Below are positions 14,105 through 25,900 of a stretch of 64,000 bases of DNA, piece by piece. The notes under the pieces were generated by a model that had not been told where the DNA came from, searched no databases, and saw only the letters and a list, made by a program, of their open reading frames with translations. A program made the position numbers and the translations under genes. Every line of letters starts with the position of its first letter. Within the stretch, counting starts at the first letter, position 1. Source of the stretch: Membranipora membranacea (lineage: Eukaryota > Bryozoa > Gymnolaemata > Cheilostomatida > Membraniporidae); the NCBI GenBank assembly GCA_914767715.1, contig OU612068.1, positions 13,208,001-13,272,000 of the forward strand. The letters are read 5' to 3'.

Positions 14105-17100
14105 ATGACATCCTTTCAAAAGAAACTATCTCAACAAGTAGCTAGGAGGTTGGGTAGCAATGCTTCCTTTGCAAGGTATGTGATTGTGAATTCAAATTTC
14201 AACAAGCTTAGCTTGTAGGTAGGCTTGTCTCGTTGTTGTCATCAACAAATCTTGTCACGATTGGCTAACTAAGGCCAGCAGTGGAGTGCCACTCAGTATT
14301 GCAATCATGACAGTATTTCATCATTGTATCAGTGATTTACTGTTTTGATGAAATGACATTGGAGCAAAGACAAAGAATTCCAGTCACTAGTTTCTTGGCA
14401 AAATTATTTATTTTGCAGCAATGTATAGTTCTGTTCAATAGAGTACCTATTCAGTAACAACCATACACATTACCCACCTAATCAGATTACTGCTTGCCCA
14501 AGGAGCATATGATTCCTTGATCAAAATCTTTCAATTTGAATGAGTGATCCTTTTTAAAGCAATATTATCGCTATCAATTCGCACAAAATCATTTTTTCAA
14601 TTAGTCAAACTCGTCCCGTCCCGCTCGCCACTTTGCAGGTCTTGCTCACAGTGAGCGATCAGATAGTCATTTTAGCTGCTGTCAATTGGAGGACCTCCTT
14701 CTAAAATATGAGTAGTGCATTTTGAGATCGTTGTTGAGTCTAAAGAAATGCAAATGAAGGAGGAGTTACTATAGCTAGGTTCAAGAATTAAGCATAACCA
14801 GCTTGGTAATCAACCACCCAATGTAAACAGAATGGTATATGATCACAGGTGACTATGTACCTGATCAAACACGTGAAACATGGCATGCTTGCTGGTATTT
14901 ATTCCTCAATACTTTTATCCATTATTTTGGTGTTATGGTGCTTCGTTTTGTAGTGTGGCGAGGCTGAAGAAAGTTCAAAGTGTGCTTAAGGAAACTAACA
15001 CCGATGGATTAATCTGCATACAAGGTATGGGTGAACACGCTAGATTGTCAGGAGTTTAAACTCCTGATCAGCCCTTGACGGGCCCATTAGCGTATTAATT
15101 ATGTTGGAAAGCCTATTAAATGTTAAAGCTCTGAAGATCTATTATCACTGCTTCTTATATTTGTGTGATTGGGCATAAGTTATGTGATGATCTGTCTGCT
15201 TTCAGGGATTGACAGTCGGTATAATGAGGGAATGCAGGAGTGCACTAATTACCTACTGTTTGGTCTGCTCGAGTCAGATAGAAAAGAGCTGGTCAGGTGA
15301 GCTGAGGAAATAATCGAGTAGAAAGTGTAAAGAGTAAAGGAAAATTTTACATGAACAAGTAAAATCCTATCGCTTCACCTAATTTTAATAATGCGTAAAT
15401 ATATCCGTCCATATCACATTATTTACGCACATAGCAGATTCTAATTTATTGTCCCTTTTTCACCGTTTGATATTTTATATGGTATGCGCAAATAAGTGTT
15501 GTTGATAATAGACGTCAGACAGGGGCGTATATTCTAAAAAATTTCACTCACTGACTTTTTAGAGATGAGCATAATGATCGGGCGTAGCCCGATCCACACG
15601 CCGTAGGCGTGGCGGGGAGGGTGTGAGAGGGGCGAAAAAAATGTGTCTATGCTGGGATTCGAACCCACAACATTATATAATAACAATGTTTGCAGGGCAG
15701 ACGCTCTACACACTGAGCTATTCAGCATTGCTTTAAAAAATGCTTCGATACTCGTGTTATAAGTGAGGAATTTCATTCACGGATTTCCGTGGTCCGTGAT
15801 TGCTAATATACGCCACTGACGTCAGATTACATTTGTGTGCTTTCAGATATTGTTTTCTGTCCTTTGTTACATTGCTGTTCTTCATCAAATTTTTCTTTGA
15901 ATTTGTAGTGTTGGCTATGATGATGACATAATTGATGGTAAGTTATATTGCTCCATTGTCTTCACACACTTTAATATCCTGTGTGTTGACTTTCCATGAG
16001 CTGTGTGCGAAGAGACTGAATCACTGAGGCCTGTGTTGAGCGGTATAATCTCAAAATATACTCCTGAAGCGTACTTATATTCGATCCACAAGCCCATGAT
16101 AACATACTTATTTATATGATTAATAACCAGTAAAGCTTCCTAGACAAATCAGTGAATTTTGCATAACATTTTGGAGTTGTCATACCATAAAACTCAAGAC
16201 GCTACTGCGAAAAATAAACCAAATACTGTTTTGCAAGTTATAAGAATGTTTTAGTTGGATACTCATATTATCATGCAGTTTGTAGCTAAAGTTCTTGAAC
16301 ACTCCTCACACTCTTCATATCTCTTATATTCTCTATACGTTTACATTTTTGTTTTGTCAGATTTTATCGTATGCATCAAGCCGGACACAGTAGAGGTGTA
16401 TTGTAACCCTCTGAACTATGATTTCATCTTACGTTACATCGCTGGCTGGCCTGATGTCAAGATACACTGTCTCTCATATCAGGAGGTAAGTAATATCCAT
16501 AACAGATCTGTATTGTTAAACATGCTACCTGCTTCTCACAGAAACAAACATCATTGCCCAAAAACTAAATTGAAGTCATATACAGAATCTGCAGACTGGA
16601 TTGACCTTTGGAAGTTGTCTAAATACAGCTTGGTGAATTGTACATGTTACATCTAAGTCTAGGAAGTTGGAGATCCAATTACATGGCTGACTCAGATAAA
16701 TATAGGGCAACTTCCCTTTTTGCTTGCTTGTCATAAAGGTTTGAACTATATGAAGCTGTGGCTATACCTTAGTTAGATTATACGGGTTTGTAAACTAGAT
16801 GGACTAATTATGGATATCAATATATGTTGCCAGGAAAATAAACCAGTTCGTCTTCATGAGTTTGGTTAAAATTGTCTCATGTCTTCTACTTTTAGTATCA
16901 AGCTGATGATGACATGACTGAAGAGTTTAAGATAAACTGTTTCGTTTCCATGGTGTCAAAGTGTAAACATGTAGCTATCCCATTCTATTCTATGCATCAA
17001 GGAGCATTTGCTGCACCATTTGATAAGATGAAGATAGAACAATGGCCAATAATACAAGCTTACGCTCTAGAGGGCTATGGAAGGTGAATTTTCTTTCCAG

Positions 17101-19939
17101 TTGGCACAACTATGATGTTAACTATTTATTTAAAGATTTCTCTGCTTCAATTGTCACATATATAGTTAAAGTCGATTTTCATTGATCGTATATGATGCGA
17201 TGTTGAGTAGATGTGCATATTGATGGATTCATTTCATTATTCGTTGCTTCCAATAGTTTATTATAGAGTGTAACAAATATCGTTCACACATCATTGCAAC
17301 CCTTCATTGTTTGACACATAAAACCTGATGCCAAAAAATGTTGTTGTTCTGTGGCTAAAAGATTCTCTCTATTTTCTTTCAGTGGAACATTTTTCACTCT
17401 CAAGCACGATGTCACAGATATCTCCTCCGCTCTGTTTAAGATCTATGAGAAGTTTGACGTTATGTCGGCAGAGAAGTTCATTACAGAGGTTTGTGTTACT
17501 TTGTCAGAGTTATTCCCACCTGTTCCAAAAGGGGAAAACTCCGTTTATTTGCTATTAAAGCATAACAAACCCTGATTTGCTACACTTAACAAATTATTAT
17601 GATGTATAAAAATAAGGGAAGACTGAATCTGTATGAATGGATTTATCATTGTAAGGTATATTTGCTCATTTGTTGCTACAAACTTTGACAAGAATGGGAA
17701 CGTAACTTCAAATATAAATATCTAGGTTTCATGGTGTGGTAGCTATCACAGGTTTTGGAATAAAACATTGTCACAAATGAGATTGATTTAATCATTGTAA
17801 GATTCAAACCTGTCTATAATTCCTTCAAACTTTTTCTTGTTACAGCAACTGCCCATATTCGAGAGACAGTGGGAAGGACTGAATGGGACAGTAGATGTGG
17901 CCAGGTATGTTATCAGCTGTGAAATAGAATAAAGACAATGTATCATGTGTGGAGTTTTTTTGTGTAGCCAATTACAATTGTTGCAGTGGTTGACAGACTA
18001 TTATGCTCAGTGTACTTGTTCTATTATCCTGTCTTGACAACCTTTGTTGTGGGGAGGGGGGTCTCGCTCCCCCCACAACAAAGCTTGTTCTATGTGCGTT
18101 TGTTGCGTACATGATGTCAAGGGTTTGGGTTTATTGAGGTTACCAGAATAAAAAATTCTTTCTTTCCCATGATGAGCCTTGTGTTTACATGTCTCTCCTA
18201 TAGACAATCTCATATTATTATACAATGTTTGTTGTAGAATGGGAAACTTCTCCAAAGGTTTTACAGAGTCTAACGTGGCTGAGTCTCTGGTGACTTATTA
18301 CGCACACGGCAGGGTGGGAACTCAGGAATCTCAGGATTCTACTAACACCTCCCAATGGTGGGTGATATATGTAATATGCTAAATTGATTGATGCGTGTAT
18401 ATAAAACCATCCTTTATATTCATTGACTGATAGGAGATCATCAATCCCTAGCCACAACTTCCAGGAGACCGTAGTCTACATATTCTAGTTCGAAATCATT
18501 TAATATATCTTAATTAAATTTAGATTAATTACGGAGTTGAAATAATATTTCCCTCCCAGAACAGACGCATACTGACATCATGAAGTATGGCTATGACGAC
18601 AAGGGATGTGATTACAGATTGTATTATGACACCTTGAAAAAGTGATTTGTTATTTTGTTATCAGGAAAAACTGTTTAACATTTCATTGCCTTCATTTGCA
18701 TTTATTATGCAAACTACCTTTAGATTATTCCTCAGACTTTTGTAATCATTATTCTAATTTCATATCACTGTTGCCAGGAAGAAGCCCTTCGTGTACATGG
18801 GAGAGAATACTAAATACTTGTCAAATGATTTTGCAACTGCTACCAACGGAGAACTGAAAACAGCTGGAGCAAGACAATCCCCAGCCCTGCACATGGTAAT
18901 ATCTAAATCATGTCATGTCGAATCTACCGGTGCCACTCACTGGAAGGCCCATAGTAGTGAGAGTATGACCATTACTCCGAATATAAAATTTAAATATTTA
19001 TTGTGAGATATAATGTTGTAATATAATACGGGGTAACGGCAAACATTGGGAATAGGTGGTGGAAATGTCAGCATAGATTGGATTAATAGTGACACCAGAG
19101 ACTATAGATATATCTATAGTCTCTGGTGACACTACTTAATGGTTTTCTTAAGAATCACAACATGTGCAAAAGTAATGATCATATACGGTTGTGAACTATA
19201 TTGTCCCCTGAGTGGTATGAGAGTGTGACAGATTACAACAGAGACAGTCTGGTACTGTAGTCACTCTGTCATTTCCTCTCTGACAGTCACATCCACCTGC
19301 AGACATACATACAAGTCATCTATCATCATTACTGGTGTATAAAAGTCTATAGACTGCTGGTCTCTGTGAAATGTCAGATTCACTGCCAATGTTGAGACTT
19401 TGATTTTCATTGAACTATAGATACATCCCTTTTTCTAGCCTTTCGAATTAATACACCTAACAAAGATCGCCCAGAGACAATCTCTATCTCTCATCATGTT
19501 ACATATAGTATAAGCAGAGACTATAGATAATATCTATAGTCTCTGGTAGAAGTGCTCAGATGGCTGCAAGTGCGAGTATGGGGCATTATATTGTCAATCA
19601 TTCTTTGGGGAAAAGGAATGTTTGATAATGTAATACCAGAGACTATAGATAATATAACTATAGTCTCTGGTAATACCACAAATCATATTTGCAGCTGTAT
19701 GAGCACTTAGACAAGTTTACATCCATGCTGCTGGGTCTTCTCCTTATTCTAGTAGCACAATGTCAAGTTTTATCCAACAACGCTTAGAAGTCATCTAATT
19801 GGAGGTTTTGTTCGGAACAAATAAAACTATTAACTTCATCTTAATTCTATTCAGGTATGTCATGGTGTAGCTCCCAGATCTGGTCTGATGTGCACCAGGA
19901 CTTATTTCTTTGATAGCTCAGCTCTACCTCCAATAGTGG
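14105..19939 (+). CDS. DAAF9: DAAF9 exons 1-11 (N-terminal part)
   Basis: Coding exons read from splice sites and phase: 14105-14175, 14954-15024, 15206-15296, 15909-15937, 16361-16485, 16896-17083, 17383-17488, 17846-17904, 18238-18357, 18778-18895, 19855-19939. Donors are mostly GTAAGT or GTATGT and acceptors are TTTAG, TTCAG or TGTAG. Exon 1 encodes MTSFQKKLSQQVARRLGS. Exons 2-3 carry the conserved SRYNEG block. Exon 6 carries a conserved-looking stretch with IPFYSMHQGAFAAPFDK. Exon 9 ends inside a Trp codon completed by exon 10 (SQW/KKPFVYMGENTKYLS). Exon 11 ends in phase 1, which fits only an acceptor that adds two bases to the split codon; the next such exon I find is at 28425. Confidence 0.88.
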
Positions 19940-22900
19940 GTGAGTGTACTAAGGCTATTGCTTCTCTCCGTAATAGTATTACTTTATAGGGACTATGTAA
20001 ATAAGAAAATGTATGGGCCAGGTAGGGTGGTCCCCTGAACCAGGGAGAGTGGGAAACCCTCCCTGTCTGAACTAATTAAGACTGTCATCTCAGCTTTGGA
20101 GTTGCTTCCTCTCACCCATCTTACTACGACAATGTTGGTCCTGATGTGATCGAAAGTTTGCGCATGGAATCAATTGACAATAATAGCCCAAAAAAAATGA
20201 AATGGATGGCGCTCAGTTTAAACCACCAAAAGGTTTTTACATCTAGAAGTTCTTTCTATGAAAGGAAACAAGAACTCACAACGTTGTCTTAAGTTGTAAA
20301 TGTGTTTTTAACAGCTAACTAAAAGTTATTTATAACAACTTTATAGTAGGATGCAGATGTAGAGAGGTATAGTGATATGATAATACAATTATATATAATT
20401 ATGTATATATACATATATTATTGCTCATTATACCAAAGGCAAACTACAAAACAAAAATACAATCTAAACAACGTTGTTATGTACATCATGCAATATACTG
20501 GCAGTGGCTGAAGATAATTTTGGCAATTACAAAACAACAAAGAAAAACAGATAAAGGTTTGAGTATGTGGTCAGCATTAAAAAGTCCCAGGGTTGTGTAA
20601 TAATAACACTACTAACAAAGTTACAAAACAATGCCTGGAAAAAACTAATCTCTTATTGCCTTAGCCAAATTCCATGCCCTATTAAGTGTGTAACACAGGG
20701 CGTTGAGAGAAAAATTCTACACAATTCTACACAAATGGACTAGATTCAGAATGATAAATAAAAGAAAACAAAAGCAATGATCATTATTAAATACGTAACA
20801 GAACATACTGACATGGTTATAAACTATGTAGAAAATTTTGACACCAAGGCCTTTTATTTTAATAATAATCCATTGGGTCTTGTTTTTTACAACAGCATAA
20901 ATGATATAATGTTGTTCTGAACTTGTTACCGAAACCCAAGTAAAAGAAAAATAGCAAAGAGAAAAATAGATAAAATATTGCTTCAAACAAGATCTGAATG
21001 GTGGATAGCAGTAGGTCGTTGTCACTCAATGGCAGACCAATGGGAGGAGTCTGAAATAGTCTGAGAACATTACGCGGTGCTGACATGACCAGATATAACA
21101 CTGACATTGTGAATATTAACCTATTGAAGCTGCGTTCTTGGCGTAGTTGATCTTTCATACTTGTACCCATGGTGTATTTCATGCTGCCGGCTTTACCGTT
21201 TGTGGTAGGCATTGATGTGTAGATGTGCATTTTCACGCAGATTAGGGGTGGGAGCAGCATGGGTAGAACTAGGTAGGGAAGTCCTATACTAGCCAGTAGC
21301 TGATACCAATGGAACCATCCATATTCTGGGATGTACCCTTTTCCGTCAGGAGTTAGCACCCCAGGTCTAGGAACTAGGATTTGTCTTGTGCAGTTGTGGT
21401 TTCCGTGATTGTCAGCGATTTGTGATAGCTCATACTCCCAGTACTGTGGCAGTGTGCTGACGAAGGCGACTGTCATGATAAGTAGTGAGACAAGAATACC
21501 ATGAATTCTACCAAAGGAGGCGTGCCACTTCCCACATAGACTGTGTGCTGTACGTTCTGTCACAATAGTGATAAGCAGCCATGTGCAAGAGTACCATAGC
21601 CAGCTCTCTACTGCAGGGAGGTAGGGAAGTATCATAGAGTATTCGCTCACTGTGGCACTGCGGACGTAATTAGGCAGTTGTAATATACAACTCGCTATTA
21701 GAAATAAACAGCAGCATAGATTGAATGCTGTCAGGTAACATTCGTGAGAGTCTGCGGCCATCTTGGCAGTTATGATGGTGTTTATCACTGAGAAGATAAC
21801 TCCGATTGTCAAGATTACTGGGAATATATAGTAGAGAGCCTCGTTCGTGATAAATATCCATGTGTCTGTTGAGGTGCTGCCCTCCTTAAAGAGTTCGCGA
21901 GTACAGTCTATTATGTGTGGGAGTATCTCCCTCACAGCAAATCCTTGCTCCATGTAGTCCATCCTTCAAACTGAATCAGCTGCCTTACAGTTACCTGTAG
22001 CCTCTCAGATTGAGATTGTCTACAATAATTAATGTAAAATCATGATACAGAAACTTAATATTGATTCTAGAGGTAAGTTTTTGGCTAATTATTGAAGTAA
22101 TTAAGATGATATCACAGCCAGCGTGATGCATAGATACACTGATGATTCAGTTACCAATGCCAGCTGTCTGCAGGTAATAAAGTGGAATTCACATTTCTTA
22201 TAATAATTGTGTATATTATTATGTAACTGATAACTGTATCACCCATCAAACTGTCAGGTTTGTGCGGCGGAGGCAGAACAAAGCCTGACCAATCCCCTTG
22301 TTGGTTTATGGGGAAATATTTAACATCTGTCAGAATTTAATCACTATGATAAAAGCTACAGGCATTGTTATAGAGCTTGGGTTTCTTAACCAAAGTCATG
22401 GATGCCATCAACAGATGATTATCCATGTCTGTATTGGTACTAATCCTTGATGCACAGAATTGAGCATGATCTTGATTGCAGAATACAGGCGTCAAATTCA
22501 AGAGAAGAAAACCACATAACTGCCTGTTCCTTCCTGACCATATAACTGACACTATCTTCCAGTCAGAGTCCGATACATAATTATATAGCATGGCATTACC
22601 TATGTGAGCTCTTTTCGTAAGGAGATTTATAAATAACCATCTCTGAGGAGAACTTATTGGGCCAGTCAATTAACCTAACGGCAAGTGTAAACTTGTAGAA
22701 CAAGTGCCACCAATTTGCAATCCGCAACACATGCACTAAACATGTATACTATAATTACTAGATGAACGGCAATTAACCAGATCAATTAGCAAAATATCCC
22801 TATCGTTTAGGATGAAAGATGAAGTAAATTGCAAACAAGGTGCTAAACTATGCTGCCGTGCCGACAATAAACGGTGGCAGCGTAAAAGAATTGATTTATA

Positions 22901-25900
22901 AGCCCACAGTTTATCATTCAGTGTACAAACATTGACATGAAAATAACAGTGAACTTTGCTTGATGGCTGCCATGCCTGACACTTTGTCAGCTGAATGATC
23001 ATCTCTTGGGACAAGTCATTATATAGTCAGACCACCACCACAGTAGCGCAAGGAACAATCATAAAAATGATGATGAGAAATCCAGGTTTCGAGTGTTATT
23101 TTTTGACAGCTTGTACAAACAAGATTAGATCAAAAACATCACTGAGCTCCGAAGACCCTCATGACTTTCACAGTTTTAGTTTTCTGCTGCACAGCAAGCC
23201 AAACAGCGTATGGAGACTTGTTTGCGCTGCGAAAGTATCTCAATATCAGGGATTGTCAAAGGAAACAACACCAAGAGACCAAACTTGATATAGCTCAAGT
23301 GGTTGGAGTGATTTCAAGAGCAGATCATGTCATTTTATCAACATCGGCGCTGTGTTGTTTCTACATTTGTGACACGCACAAAGGAAAACCCACTTGAGTG
23401 CAAAGAGATATCTTGATATGATATATCTATTCCACACAGGGAGATTGTGCCATTCCGAAGGGAAGCCCTGCTCTAGATTATGAGGCTTTGATCGCCTTTA
23501 CGCCTGAAATCTCGCACCTGCCAATTTTTTAAACATCTAAATATGAGAAAGGCTTCGGGATCGGATCGATATCGGATCGGACCGGCTTCGGGATCGGGCA
23601 ATATTATGTTTTGGTTTTTTTATAGCAAATTCTCTAAAGTGTCAGTAGCTAAATGTTGCATATAATCTGATTAGGTTTTAATCCGCTAACTTGAGAGTTT
23701 ATTGCCTGGATAGATGTCATCTGCTAATCTGTCTGCATATCAACAGAAGAAGGCCTAAGATTTCGTCTGAATAACAACAATATAATCGCAGTAACCCACA
23801 GACTAGGTAGGCAGTGAATATGGTTAAAAAACAATCAATTTTTCCCCCAGGGACCTGAGCCAAATTTAAACATTGTGGCCTGAGGTTCCTGTGTTCAATC
23901 TCAGCCATATAAAACTCATCTCCTCTCGGCGTGCTCTGGTCTAGAATTGTGAGGTGGAGCGCAAACAGTTTAGTTTCTAAATCAATACATGATAACAGTT
24001 ATTAACATGCTCTATCTTCCTCCATCATCTCCCGTTAGTCCTATACCCACCGCTGGCCAGTGCTGTATGTACAAGTGTTAGTATGTAAAGATAACAGCCT
24101 TATAATTAACATAGAATCACTGATCTAAATGCCCTCACATCCCGCAGATTAATAGCAATAAAGTGATCGTGGTGGTTTCTGCAAACTTCCGATCAGATAT
24201 CCAGTTGCTGTGTTCAGCTGTGCTGCTCGGAGAGAAAAGCTGGCCCGGATATGGACCTGGTTATTTCATCAGGGGTACTAAGTTCAATGTCATTGTCACA
24301 TGATTTGTAAACAATTGTGGAAAACGAACCAAAAAACCAATTCGCAGGATTTGATGCTTCACACTGATAAAACCTATCATAATACAAGCATAAAAACAGC
24401 TGTCGCTACTGATTGCTGGTAGCATTTGGCACATTGAACTACTTGACTACGACATGAGAATTTTTGTTAAACCACTAACGACCAATTTTACATTTTTACT
24501 GGCTTTGTAGTGAAAGTGTGACATGGTACAAATTGTCACTTCAGGCTGCCAGACTGAAAATGTCATCTAGCGCTGACACTAAATCAAATAAGTGCATTGC
24601 TGCCACCGACCTAATGCGTTTCCATTCCCTGATGTCATGTTAGATCACTGGTTAGATGATATTATTTTGATACATAATACAAGTTTGGTATGGTTCTTTG
24701 CATGATAAATTAACATAGCATGCATTAGTAGCAATGTAAATTGGCCTATCAAATAAATGTGCTGAGCATATCAAAACTATTTGCTTTAGAACAGAACAGT
24801 ACACGTAAATTGTAATGTAACACAATCTAAAACGATTACGGCTTCCGGCTTACAGGTATTGGTATCTGGCCAAGCCTACTATTAAGTGTTACAATATGAG
24901 ATGGTGCATGTGGAACCTTAATCAAACACATGGAATCATGATTCATATCGCTGTTATCGGTGTGGCAACCTGCCCCTGTCTAAGGATGTTCTTTCCCTAT
25001 CAGTGATAACCATTCAAATATTTGATAAACTAATTCCACGTGGGAATAACTGATTCCCTCACAACGCGATATCATTCATTCATCGAATTCATTCTCAAAT
25101 ATTCTCACAGATATATTTTGTCTGCGTTACTCCCTGGTTCTGATATAGAAGAGGTATGCAGATAGCATTCCCGAAGTATATTACCGGCGAAACCATATAT
25201 TGGCTTATTGGCGATGACCTCTAGATATCATGTTGGGCTGTTTTTCTTAAATATCCCGAACATCTTATCTGACTGGCTTTGCACTCCCCGCTGGCTGTTA
25301 TCATAACCACAGAAATGTAAAACAATCGAGCAGAGAAACCTCTGCAAATAACTCATAGATAATGCTCCAAGTTCAAACATGCGTTGATCATCATTAGGAC
25401 TAGGCCCACTACATATGAATTATCTTTTTTTCTGACATTGAGAAGTTAGGCCCAGTTTGCTTGTGAAACAGTGGAAAATCTTGCTCCACAAAGCGATAGA
25501 CAAAAGGCATCACATGACTGGTGACTTTTGACTGCCTGGCAAAATGTGCTCAAACCTCCTGACAATCTTGGAGCTATCTAGCGCAGAGATTACGCCTTCA
25601 ACTGTTAGGCATCGACTGTACCGCTGATTGTTTCTCTAACATGTCTTTCATCACCTTTGATTACGATATGGAAATCATTGGTGTTGGAGTTGCATCGATA
25701 TGACATATGTAGTTCTAGTTATAGTTCCAAATATATAATATAGTTCCGAGCACAGACCATTACAGTTTATTATGACACATCATGATCACGGTTGCTGAGA
25801 ATGACACCAGTGCAAGGTGCTTGGTTTGTTGAACTCCATATTTCTGATTGCAAGTTTACTGGAAGAAAGTAGCCTATGTTCTTAATTCACTCTCTCAGCA

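Noticed and set aside
24149-24292. Open stretch after a CAG acceptor (NSNKVIVVVVSANFRSDIQ...) considered as a DAAF9 exon
   Set aside because: It needs phase 0, but exon 11 ends in phase 1, and reading it in phase 1 gives an immediate stop. Exon 12 at 28425 fits directly, and the stretch has no clear donor.
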